A stretch of DNA of 51,606 nt from Candidatus Buchananbacteria bacterium (GCA_903888345.1 CAISTG010000028.1:1-51606); one strand, 5' to 3'. Counted from the stretch's first letter, positions 1-8,680 are shown. The notes: generated by a model not told the origin, from the sequence alone. Made by a program: numbers and translations.

Positions 1-102
1 ATTAAGCTTAATTTCCTTATTCATAATTGGAAGCACCCATCTCAACCTTTCTTCGAGAGCATCCTGAGGTAGTTTCGTACACATAGTAGCTGATTTTGCC
101 AT
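1..102 (-). CDS. N-terminal fragment of an ORF running off the window edge (MAKSATMCTKLPQDALEERLRWVLPIMNKEIKLN...), possibly transposase/integrase-like
   Basis: Open reading frame on the minus strand from ATG (complement 100-102) to the window edge with no stop; not in the supplied ORF track because it is partial. Family guess is weak. Confidence 0.35.
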   Translation of the reverse strand, partial: MAKSATMCTKLPQDALEERLRWVLPIMNKEIKLN

Positions 103-148
103 ACTTTTGGAAAAACCGCCATATGTATGTACACATTACCACATGGAC

Positions 149-177
149 TTGACAACATTAGATAATTGTTATATGCT
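149..177 (+). promoter_or_regulatory. sigma70-like promoter TTGACA-N17-TATGCT
   Basis: TTGACA 149-154, 17-bp spacer, TATGCT 172-177, upstream of an ORF with AAGGAG RBS. Confidence 0.7.
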
Positions 178-252
178 AGCGTATTAGGTTTGAATTCTCC
201 TGTGCGACCAAAAGCCTACAAGCACAAACCGCCTACTATAAGGAGTCAAGTC

Positions 253-657
253 ATGGGATTTTATGTGAACCCCAAATCTGTCGACCAGAATGATTTTAAG
301 GCCGTACTTGAGGCCAAAAATAGTGCCTTTGGCAGCATATCGATGGAACCAGCAACTGACCGAGCCAAAATCGAATTCCTTCGTGTCAACGGACTACTTG
401 CCCCTGAAGGATTCGCGTTTAGCGACGTTCCAAAGGGTAAATTACCGGTGGTTCTGATGAACAGCGGCTGGTTCCTCGCCGCTGGTATCGCCTTCAGCGA
501 ATCGGAACTCCGCGCTTTTACGAGTCCCAATGATCACCGCGATCGTGTGATTCTACTGGTAGACATTGAAAAGTTGATCAAAGTTTCTGGAGAAGACTTT
601 GCGAGGTATGCACTCAAAACCAATCTGGTTGATCGGGATGGTCGGTTTATCGGCTAA
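253..657 (+). CDS. hypothetical protein (134 aa, starts MGFYVNPKSVDQNDF)
   Basis: ATG at 253 preceded by AAGGAG; promoter upstream and intrinsic terminator downstream; no family recognised. Confidence 0.75.
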   Translation: MGFYVNPKSVDQNDFKAVLEAKNSAFGSISMEPATDRAKIEFLRVNGLLAPEGFAFSDVPKGKLPVVLMNSGWFLAAGIAFSESELRAFTSPNDHRDRVILLVDIEKLIKVSGEDFARYALKTNLVDRDGRFIG

Positions 658-683
658 CTAACCGGCCTTAGCACAAACAAAAT

Positions 684-719
684 GCCCTGCGGACTTCGGT
701 CTCGCAGGGCGTCTTTTTA
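684..719 (+). terminator. intrinsic terminator GCCCTGCG...CGCAGGGC + T-rich tract
   Basis: 8-bp GC stem 684-691/703-710 followed by gtcttttt; lies between convergent genes. Confidence 0.85.
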
Positions 720-725
720 TCAATT

Positions 726-1970
726 CTATTTAATTACTTTCGCGAATTGCTTCTTGCCTCGTTGCAATAATAATCCGACTTCAGGAATTTCAACTTTCAA
801 ATCAACCGTTGTTACTAAGACATCATCAATTTTCAAAGCTTTTTCTCCAATTAAGCGTCTAGCCTCTCCATTAGAGGAGGTTAATCCCGCTCGGCTAAAC
901 AAATCCAGCACGCCAATTTCCTGCTCACCACTAATTTTTATTTCCGGAATTTCGAGTGGCTTATCCTTTTCTTGGAATACGCGTTTGAAATTAGCTCGGC
1001 CCTTTTCGGCAGCAACTTCACCCAAATAGATCTTAACCACTTCATAAGCCAACTCAATTTTGGCATCACGCGGATTCATTCCGCCGTCTTGTAGCTTCTT
1101 TGCCAATGCGTTAATTGCCTCCATGGGCATGTCAGTAATAATTTCAAAGGCCGGTACAATCATTCCATCGGTCCAACTCATGACTTTGCCAAACATATCT
1201 TCCGGAGTATCAGTTAAGGCGATCATATTGCCCTCGGTCTTACCCATCTTCTTGCCGCTAGTGTCAGCCAGTAATTTAGTCGTCAAAACAAACTTTTCTT
1301 TATTCTTCATTTTCCGCATCAGCGTGCGGCCAGCCAACATATTAAACATCTGATCATTTCCACCAATTTCTAAATCAACATCCATCGCCACACTATCATA
1401 GGCTTGCATCAAAGGATACATGAATTCATTCAGATATAAATCTTTGCTTTCCTCCATGCGTTTCTGAAACATATCGCGCGCCAACATTTGTTGCGCCGTA
1501 AAATAAGCAGTTAATTCTAAGATGTCACTGAACTTTAATTTTGATAACCATTCATAATTATTTCTGAATGAAATCTTTTTGGTATCGATAATATTCTTAA
1601 TCTGTACTTTCCAGCCCATGGCATTCTTTTTGACTTGAGCCGCGGTCAACGCTTTACGCGCTTGCGCCTTATCAGTTGGATCACCAACCATGGCGGTAAA
1701 ACCACCATACAAAAAGATGACTTCATGACCTAAGCGACGAAATTCCTCCAATTTCTTAATTTGAATACCATGACCAATATGCAAAGAAGTCGCCGTTGGG
1801 TCAAAACCGCAATATAATTTTAAACGCTTGCCTGACATGAGCGCCTTCTTTAGGGTTTCTTTGTCGGGGTAGACATTTTCAACACCTCGAGTCAAAACTT
1901 CCTCGACGCGTTTCTCATCAGTGATTACCACGGACCTCTTTTTTAATATTGTCATATATTTCAGTGTCAT
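726..1970 (-). CDS. tyrS: tyrosyl-tRNA synthetase
   Basis: YCGFDPTATSLHIGHGIQIKKL (HIGH-type motif), KMGKTEGN (KMSKS-type), C-terminal S4-like domain. Confidence 0.95.
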   Translation of the reverse strand: MTLKYMTILKKRSVVITDEKRVEEVLTRGVENVYPDKETLKKALMSGKRLKLYCGFDPTATSLHIGHGIQIKKLEEFRRLGHEVIFLYGGFTAMVGDPTDKAQARKALTAAQVKKNAMGWKVQIKNIIDTKKISFRNNYEWLSKLKFSDILELTAYFTAQQMLARDMFQKRMEESKDLYLNEFMYPLMQAYDSVAMDVDLEIGGNDQMFNMLAGRTLMRKMKNKEKFVLTTKLLADTSGKKMGKTEGNMIALTDTPEDMFGKVMSWTDGMIVPAFEIITDMPMEAINALAKKLQDGGMNPRDAKIELAYEVVKIYLGEVAAEKGRANFKRVFQEKDKPLEIPEIKISGEQEIGVLDLFSRAGLTSSNGEARRLIGEKALKIDDVLVTTVDLKVEIPEVGLLLQRGKKQFAKVIK

Positions 1971-2010
1971 TCCCGCGAAGGCGGGAATCTAGATTAATTT
2001 AAATATCTTT

Positions 2011-2320
2011 TTAGTTCCCGTCCCCGCCTTGCCACCATTTGAAAATATTGTGCTGATTTTAGACGGGAGTGAACGGCCCGCTAGGGCAAACCAAAACAGC
2101 GAAATGACAATGAAGCGTTTTTGGTTTAGTGAACGAAGTCTAAAATTCAGCCATGATTTTCAACCGGTGGCGACTTTTTCTTTTTGTTAGCTTTTTCTTC
2201 TTTCTAGAAAAAGAAAAAGTAAGGTAAATTTAAGAAAACTGGATTCCCGCCTGCGCGGGAATGACGATGCTGAGTGAATTCCCACCCCTGCCTACCAACA
2301 GGCAGGTTCGCGGGAATGAC
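2011..2320. repeat. dispersed ~300 bp structured repeat, copy 1
   Basis: Shares long blocks with 23775-24085 (CATTTGAAAATATTGTGCTGATTTTA; CAGCCATGATTTTCAACCGGT-GCGACTTTTT; CTGGATTCC; CCCCTGCCT) and contains internal inverted repeats. Confidence 0.8.
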
Positions 2321-2327
2321 GCACGAG

Positions 2328-4646
2328 CTAACCCAAACTCTCTAATTGCGCTTTTAATTTATTTAATTTTTCTTGGGCCTCAGCCATCTTAGCCTTTTCT
2401 CCAGCCACCACAGCTACTGGTGCATTCTTAACAAATTCCTCATTAGCTAATTTCATTTCAATGCCTTTATAATATTTCTCGACTGATTCTAATTCCTTGT
2501 TTAAGCGTTCTTTTTCGGCAGCAACATCGATTAATCCAGCCAAATCTAAATATACTTCAACGGTTCCGATAATAGCAGCCGCACTACCCTTCGGTTTGTC
2601 ACCAATCGCCGTAATTTCTAACGATTCTAAACGAGCCAACTTTAAAATAATTTCTTTTTGACTGGCAAGTAATTCTTGTTTAGTACCGGCAATTATTTGT
2701 GCTTTAACCCATTTGCCGGCATCAACTTTATTCTCCGCCCTTAAATTTCGCAAAGCAGAAATAATTTCTTTAACCAAATCAAATTCATTTTTGGCCTCAA
2801 GTGGTTTATCCAGATGTAATACATGCTTAATGGTATCCAGTAGCCCATCATGCTTCGGTTCGGTCTGGTTTTTTGGCCAACTCTCCACCATTAACATTCC
2901 AGCGCCTTCGAACTTTGACCAAATTTCTTCAGTCACAAACGGAATAAATGGATGCCACAATTTCAATAAGTTTTGTAAGATATAGAGTAAAATTTCTTCC
3001 TTACCAGTTTCAATTTTCGAAATTTCCAAATACCAATCAGCAAAGTCATTCCAAGTGAATTCTGTTAAAGATTCACTGGCTCCAGAAAAATCTGCCTTTT
3101 CTAATTGCCCTCCGGTAGTCAGACTCACTGCAGCTAACTTATCCAAAATCCATTTGTCAGCCAAAGAAACGGCCGTTGGTTTTTCGGTAATAATTTTAGG
3201 GTCTTCAATCAGTGAAAAAATATAGCGGGAAATATTCCACAATTTATTGACGAAATTTCGAGCGCCTTCAACTTTCTCTTCATAAAATCTTGAATCATTG
3301 CCGGCAGTAACGCCTTTAATCAAACTCAAACGTAAAGCATCAGTACCGTACTTTTCAATTACTTCTAATGGATCCAAACCATTACCTAGTGACTTCGAAA
3401 ACTTGCGACCATCTTTTGCCCGCAAGATTCCATGAATGTAGGCGTCTTTAAAAGGAATATCATCAAGCGTATAAGTGGTCATTAAAATCATGCGCGCCAT
3501 CCAAAAGAAAAGGATTTCATAACCCATTTGCATCCAAGTAGTTGGATGATATTTTTTTAAATCAGTGGAATCATTGGGCCAACCCAAAGTCGAGAAAGTC
3601 CAAGAACCGGAAGAAAACCAGGTATCTAAAGTATCCTCATCCTGACGCAATTTTGTCGACTGACATTTTGGACAGGCTTCAGGTTTAGTATCGCCATAAA
3701 AAATTTCACCGCAATCATCGCAATACCAAATGGGAATTCGGTGGCCCCACCAAATTTGACGGGAAATACACCAATCGCGTAGATTATCAATCCAAGACAA
3801 ATAGATATTATGAAATCTGTCGGGTGTAATTTTAATTATTTTATCTTTATTGCCTTGATGACCAATAGTAACAGCTTCACGCATTAAGTCTTTCAAGGTT
3901 TTACCGCGACCCGGAATTTCTTTATTAACATCAATAAACCATTGATCCATCGGCAGGGCTTCGACAACGTCTTTAAAACGATCGGAAGTGCCGACATTAT
4001 GTTCAATTTCTTCTTCACTAATATATAAGTTTTTGTCCTTGAGCCAAGCGACGAATTTTTCACGCGCCTCTAAAGTTGTTAGCCCCTCATATTCTTTACC
4101 AGCTGCTTTTAACATTCTGCCATCCTTACCAATAACCGGAATAATCCCAATCTCTTTATTGTTTTGATACATTTCAAAATCGATCTGACTATGAGCTGGG
4201 GTAACACCGACAGCGCCAGTACCATAATTAACGTCTACATTCTTGTCGCCAATGATTGTAATCACTAAGGGATTTTCAGCGCCAACTTCAACCGTGAACT
4301 TTTGTCCAATTAAATGCTTGTAGCGATCATCGTCAGGATTAACAGCAACGGCGGTATCGCCTAATTTAGTTTCTGGTCGAGTCGTCGCAATCGTAATCGG
4401 AAAATTATCACTATATTTAAAAGTGTAAACAGTAGTCTTTCTGGCTTCATATTCAAGTTCATCATCAGAACAAGTTGATTGGCCCTTTACGGACCAGTTA
4501 ATAACCCGATAACCACGATATATTAAACCATCAGCAAACATGCGACGGAAGATTTCATTAACTGCTTGACTGCGTGTCTCATCAAAAGTATAAGCTAAGC
4601 GTGACCAATCACAAGAGGTGCCCAATTTTTTAATCTGGCCGATCAT
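2328..4646 (-). CDS. valS: valyl-tRNA synthetase, main body (downstream of an in-frame TAA)
   Basis: CISRQIWWGHRIPIWYC, DTWFSSGSWTFSTLGWP, KFSKSLGNGLDPLEVI, C-terminal coiled coil; same reading frame as 4650-5042. Confidence 0.93.
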   Translation of the reverse strand: MIGQIKKLGTSCDWSRLAYTFDETRSQAVNEIFRRMFADGLIYRGYRVINWSVKGQSTCSDDELEYEARKTTVYTFKYSDNFPITIATTRPETKLGDTAVAVNPDDDRYKHLIGQKFTVEVGAENPLVITIIGDKNVDVNYGTGAVGVTPAHSQIDFEMYQNNKEIGIIPVIGKDGRMLKAAGKEYEGLTTLEAREKFVAWLKDKNLYISEEEIEHNVGTSDRFKDVVEALPMDQWFIDVNKEIPGRGKTLKDLMREAVTIGHQGNKDKIIKITPDRFHNIYLSWIDNLRDWCISRQIWWGHRIPIWYCDDCGEIFYGDTKPEACPKCQSTKLRQDEDTLDTWFSSGSWTFSTLGWPNDSTDLKKYHPTTWMQMGYEILFFWMARMILMTTYTLDDIPFKDAYIHGILRAKDGRKFSKSLGNGLDPLEVIEKYGTDALRLSLIKGVTAGNDSRFYEEKVEGARNFVNKLWNISRYIFSLIEDPKIITEKPTAVSLADKWILDKLAAVSLTTGGQLEKADFSGASESLTEFTWNDFADWYLEISKIETGKEEILLYILQNLLKLWHPFIPFVTEEIWSKFEGAGMLMVESWPKNQTEPKHDGLLDTIKHVLHLDKPLEAKNEFDLVKEIISALRNLRAENKVDAGKWVKAQIIAGTKQELLASQKEIILKLARLESLEITAIGDKPKGSAAAIIGTVEVYLDLAGLIDVAAEKERLNKELESVEKYYKGIEMKLANEEFVKNAPVAVVAGEKAKMAEAQEKLNKLKAQLESLG

Positions 4647-4649
4647 AAT

Positions 4650-5042
4650 TTATTTATGATCTTCCGCGAATTCACGAATCTTGGCCACCAAACCATCACG
4701 CCCTAACTCCTGACGTGGATTAGCCATGCCCTGCTTCTTGAGATCTGTTTCAACTCGAGCTTGAGTCGCAACTGCGGCATGATCCGTTCCCGGGACGATC
4801 ATTGCCCGTTTGCCCTGTAAACGCTGATAACGAATCTGAATATCCATTAAAGCATTTTCAAAGGCATGGCCTAAATGAAGAATTCCCGTGACATTTGGCG
4901 GTGGCATCGAAATAACAAAGGTCTCGGGTCGTTCACCCGGCAAGTTGTCAGGATTAAAATAACCAGAATCTTCCCATTTCCTGTAGATTCGATCTTCGAC
5001 CACTTTGGCGATATACGCCTTTTCTAGTTCAATTTTAGCCAT
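4650..5042 (-). CDS. valS: valyl-tRNA synthetase, N-terminal segment (ends at in-frame TAA)
   Basis: PPPNVTGILHLGHAFENALMDIQIRYQRLQGKRAMIVPGTDHAAVATQ; in frame with 2328-4646, separated by TAA-ATT-ATG. Confidence 0.9.
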   Translation of the reverse strand: MAKIELEKAYIAKVVEDRIYRKWEDSGYFNPDNLPGERPETFVISMPPPNVTGILHLGHAFENALMDIQIRYQRLQGKRAMIVPGTDHAAVATQARVETDLKKQGMANPRQELGRDGLVAKIREFAEDHK

Positions 5043-5055
5043 ATTAGTTGATTTA

Positions 5056-5084
5056 AATATACTAGAATTTAGCAAAAAAATCAA
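5056..5084 (-). promoter_or_regulatory. promoter TTGATT-N17-TATATT for valS, very short 5' leader
   Basis: On the minus strand TTGATT (5079-5084), 17 bp, TATATT (5056-5061); probable start codon at 5042. Confidence 0.55.
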
Positions 5085-5176
5085 TCTTGTCGCCTCCCTT
5101 CGTTTTCCCTGGCTGTTATGTGACTATTTTATGCCAAGTAGGCGCCTTAATTAGCATAAATAGAACATATTATAGC

Positions 5177-5212
5177 AAAAACCCAGCCATAAAATGCTGG
5201 GTTTTTCTAATT
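5177..5212 (-). terminator. intrinsic terminator AAACCCAGCATTTTATGGCTGGGTTTTT (end of LamG gene)
   Basis: Inverted repeat AACCCAGC/GCTGGGTT with T-run on the minus strand. Confidence 0.75.
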
Positions 5213-5259
5213 AGTGAAATAATCGACCTGAACTAGCCTTACTTATCGTCCCCAACTTA

Positions 5260-7425
5260 CTACTTTCCCATATTATACAACTGCTTGATTTCACTCGCAG
5301 AAAGGGCGCGGTTATAGATGCGGACGTCGTCAATGGAGCCAGAGAAATAACTATTTGCCGACGTATATCCAATATTTAAACTACCGGGGTCAGTAATGCT
5401 ATTATTTGCGAGATTTCCAAGCGTCAAATTACCCGCCACAGAACCATCTAAATATACATATATCTTATCTGTCCTATCTAAAACAATCGACAAATTATGC
5501 CACCGATTATCGCGAAACGACTTATTGAGGGTAACTAACCCGTTAGAATATGTATCCAGTGCCGATTCAAAAGATAGATAAACACTATTATCACTTGTCC
5601 CCGTTAAAATTCTAAAACCGATATATTGACTTGCCTTAGCAATTATTGCCTGATAATTAGACGAACCGGCAGGCGTTTTTACCCAAACAGAATAAGTTGC
5701 ATTTCCAACCTTTGGATTAAAAATATCATTGCTACTAATAACTAACTTACCGGAGTTCCCATTAAACTTTAACGCTTGTCCAAGTTTACCAACAACCGGT
5801 GCAGTTGTTTTGCCGAGCGAGACTAAGGTGCCAGTATTGCCATTACCGCTTTTGTCTGTCATGGCCAGCGTCGTCCAATTGATGTCCTTGCCATCCATCG
5901 TCCAATAACCAACTAGGCCGGAATCAAGCGTCAATGGTTTAAGTGTCGGGCTGCTGGCAGTTTTTGTTCCCGCTCCTTGATTGTATAATTGTTTTACTTC
6001 TGCATCAGACAAAGCCCGACTGTAAACACGGACATCATCAATTTGTCCATTCAAATAATTTGTAAAACTAGTGCCTCCCGCACCAGGATTTGCGCCAATT
6101 GTAAATGGCTCTGTGGTTGTAGTGACACTGCCACTAATACTGACCGTACTTGCTTGTTGTTTACCATTAATAAATAACTTGACTGTTGAGCCATCATAAC
6201 TAGCCACCACATAATACCAAACATTGGCCACTGCATTGGAGTCAGCCACAACACTCCTATACCCACCATTGATAAGCGGATTCCAACTAAACTTGCCAGC
6301 GGAGGCGGTATTAAATTCAACAGAATATGCTCCCGACTCTGCTTTACAAATAATTGTTTGCGCACCACTAATCGTCGACAATTTCACCCAAGCAGAAAAA
6401 GTCATCGTGTTGGTCAAATTCAAATTATTACCCATGATAATTTTTCCGCTGGAACCATTAAATTTCAAAGCTTGCCCTGCTTTGCCAATCGCCTGAGAAG
6501 TCGAAGTCGGCATGTTCGTTAGTGTTCCATTAATACCACTTCCAGATTTATCGACGATGGTTAAGGCATTCCAATTAATATCATTATTATCCATCGTCCA
6601 ATAACCAACCAGACCAGCATCTAATCCTGTCTTTTTTAAAGTTGGTTGAGAATTAATTATATCAGCACCAGCTTTGTAGAGATTTGTAATTTCGGTTGCG
6701 GATAAAGTGCGATTGTAAATGCGGGCTTCGTCGATTTTTCCGAAAAATAAATTATTTGCCTGGCCATAAGTCCATGATCCAAAAACAAGTTTGTCACTGG
6801 TGTATTTAATAGTTAGAGGAAGAACTTCAGAATTAGATAAAGCCCCATTTAAATAGGTCTTTATGGTAGTTCCATCATAGGTTGCGACTACATGATACCA
6901 ACGGTTGAGGAGCACTGGCGGTGTCTTGGATTTGCCGTCATACCAGTTATTATCGGTCCCACCTAAGCCTAGTCCAAATTCTTGATTATTACTAAAATCA
7001 AGTGACCAACTCGCATACGGTGCAGCAGAGCCAGTTTGTTTTTGAATTATATCGGCCCCACTAGCTTTACCGGTCGCAGTCGGAAAGACCCAGACAGATA
7101 AAGTAAAAGTTTGACCAGGATTATAAACACCAGTATTACCAGTTCCAGCATCAACATACTGAGATGCGTCGCTCAAATTTATCGCCTTACCATTTTTTCC
7201 GGCAAGCCAACTAGGTTTAGGGGTTCCCACCAAAGTAGCGCTATTCTTATTACCCGAAGAATCATGAACCAACGTTCCACTTCCCTCATCAAAAGCCCAA
7301 TACCCAACCAAGCCCTTAATCGTCGGCGCAGAATTAGTAAGTGCCATTACTGGAGTAATTACAAAAGCCATGATGACAGTCATCGCAATAAATACTGATA
7401 TGGCAATTGTAAATTTAATTTTCAT
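5260..7425 (-). CDS. secreted protein with three LamG/concanavalin-like repeats
   Basis: N-terminal hydrophobic signal; three copies of LVGYW(A/T)(F/M)D...DKSG.G..GTL and IDD(V/A)R(I/V)Y(N/S)R(A/T)LS..E(I/V)..LY. Confidence 0.85.
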   Translation of the reverse strand: MKIKFTIAISVFIAMTVIMAFVITPVMALTNSAPTIKGLVGYWAFDEGSGTLVHDSSGNKNSATLVGTPKPSWLAGKNGKAINLSDASQYVDAGTGNTGVYNPGQTFTLSVWVFPTATGKASGADIIQKQTGSAAPYASWSLDFSNNQEFGLGLGGTDNNWYDGKSKTPPVLLNRWYHVVATYDGTTIKTYLNGALSNSEVLPLTIKYTSDKLVFGSWTYGQANNLFFGKIDEARIYNRTLSATEITNLYKAGADIINSQPTLKKTGLDAGLVGYWTMDNNDINWNALTIVDKSGSGINGTLTNMPTSTSQAIGKAGQALKFNGSSGKIIMGNNLNLTNTMTFSAWVKLSTISGAQTIICKAESGAYSVEFNTASAGKFSWNPLINGGYRSVVADSNAVANVWYYVVASYDGSTVKLFINGKQQASTVSISGSVTTTTEPFTIGANPGAGGTSFTNYLNGQIDDVRVYSRALSDAEVKQLYNQGAGTKTASSPTLKPLTLDSGLVGYWTMDGKDINWTTLAMTDKSGNGNTGTLVSLGKTTAPVVGKLGQALKFNGNSGKLVISSNDIFNPKVGNATYSVWVKTPAGSSNYQAIIAKASQYIGFRILTGTSDNSVYLSFESALDTYSNGLVTLNKSFRDNRWHNLSIVLDRTDKIYVYLDGSVAGNLTLGNLANNSITDPGSLNIGYTSANSYFSGSIDDVRIYNRALSASEIKQLYNMGK

Positions 7426-7439
7426 ATATTCTTTTTGAT

Positions 7440-7610
7440 TCCCCTCCTTTCCAGGGGGGGGTTAGGGGAGGTTCTGAAAGCCGAAATAGAGTAAAGAGTG
7501 AAAATAAGTTAACTAGTTAATTGTACACGTTCCAAAACCCCCTCTCCGCTTCGCTACACTCCCCCCGTTCGACTTCGCTCAGGGCAGGCTCTTGGAAAGG
7601 GGGAGAATAA
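7440..7610. repeat. REP-like C/G-rich inverted-repeat block containing GAGCCTGCCCTGAGCGAAGTCGAACGGGG (inverted)
   Basis: Shares CCCCTCCTTTCCA..GGGGTTAGG(G)GAGG..GTTCTGAAAGCCGAAA and the CCCTGAGCGAAGTCGAACGGGG element with 8830-8957. Confidence 0.75.
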
Positions 7611-7617
7611 TTACACC

Positions 7618-7645
7618 TTGAAAATTTTAAATAATATAGTATAAT
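7618..7645 (+). promoter_or_regulatory. promoter TTGAAA-N16-TATAAT
   Basis: TTGAAA 7618-7623; TATAAT 7640-7645. Confidence 0.5.
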
Positions 7646-7651
7646 ACTTAT

Positions 7652-7706
7652 ATTACTATGTCAAAGACCCTGGTGTGGATACGTCCTCACTGGGGGCTTT
7701 TTCTTT
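7652..7706 (+). ncRNA. candidate short RNA ending in an intrinsic terminator
   Basis: Promoter immediately upstream, stem ACCCTGGTG/CACTGGGGG (7667-7675/7688-7696) followed by CTTTTTCTTTTT; no RBS-bearing ORF. Confidence 0.35.
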
Positions 7707-7738
7707 TTGGGATATTTTCTCCAAAAAATTCACTTCCT

Positions 7739-8680
7739 CTACCTTTTCCTTTGTCTATTTTTCAAATAATTACTAATTGCGTTCATGTTTGTCATCCAAA
7801 TTCTTCCCTCCTTATGAGCCTCAATCTTGCCTTGTCTAGCCAAAAGGTTTAAATATTTTTCTGAAAAATCAATCTGCCCACTAATTTCTGATAAGGACAA
7901 ATATTTTTCTGACTTAGATTTAACGGGTACCAATGTTCTTAAATAAATATTAAGTGAACGCTCGATGGCTTGAGCCACAAAAGCCACAAATGGTTTTAGA
8001 TTCCCCCTATCAGCCAATTCCAAAGTTTGATAATATTTTTTTCGATCATTTTTAAGAATCATCACCAATGGATAGCCATCCTGCATCAACAATAAATTCA
8101 TAAATAATCGGGCTGTACGTCCGTTGCCATCAAAAAATGGGTGGATATTTACCAAGCGATGATGGGCTATTGCAGCTAATTCAATGGGATGTAATTTATT
8201 TTTATTATCTCTGAGCCAAATGATCAGATTACGCATTAAATCTGACACCTCAAAGGCTTCAGGCGGCTTATGGCTAGAGCCAGTGATAGCAACATTGCCC
8301 GTCCGATATACTCCTGCGTCATCCGAATCTGTGTCTCTTACAATTATTTGCTGAAGGTTCCTAATTAACGATTCAGATACAGTATGTCTCTTATCGTGCT
8401 CTATTAACTCATAAAGATAGTTCAACGCTTCATAATGGTCTTTGGCCTCTAAATGATCTTTAAATGATTTGCCCTTGATAGTAATACCTTCAGCAATTAT
8501 CAAATATGTTTCCTTGAGTGAAAGTCGATTGCCCTCGATGGCATTAGAGTTATATGTCATTTCGATAGAAAATTGCTCTCGCAGTTTGGCCACAGCAATA
8601 GATGGCAAAGGACGCAATTTTTGTAATCGCCTGAACTTCTCATCAACTCGTTGTTTTAATTGTTGGTTAATATATGTCAT
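7739..8680 (-). CDS. Fic-family protein (probable AMP-transferase/hydrolase) with N-terminal inhibitory-type motif
   Basis: HPFFDGNGRTARLFMNLLL (HPFx(D/E)GNGRxxR) and TYNSNAIEGNRLSL ((S/T)xxxE(G/N) motif). Confidence 0.93.
   Translation of the reverse strand: MTYINQQLKQRVDEKFRRLQKLRPLPSIAVAKLREQFSIEMTYNSNAIEGNRLSLKETYLIIAEGITIKGKSFKDHLEAKDHYEALNYLYELIEHDKRHTVSESLIRNLQQIIVRDTDSDDAGVYRTGNVAITGSSHKPPEAFEVSDLMRNLIIWLRDNKNKLHPIELAAIAHHRLVNIHPFFDGNGRTARLFMNLLLMQDGYPLVMILKNDRKKYYQTLELADRGNLKPFVAFVAQAIERSLNIYLRTLVPVKSKSEKYLSLSEISGQIDFSEKYLNLLARQGKIEAHKEGRIWMTNMNAISNYLKNRQRKR

Noticed and set aside
4644-4655. Genetic-code reassignment explaining the valS stop
   Set aside because: Known CPR recoding (Gracilibacteria/Absconditabacteria) reassigns UGA to Gly, not UAA, and TAA/TGA/TAG all appear to end other genes here.
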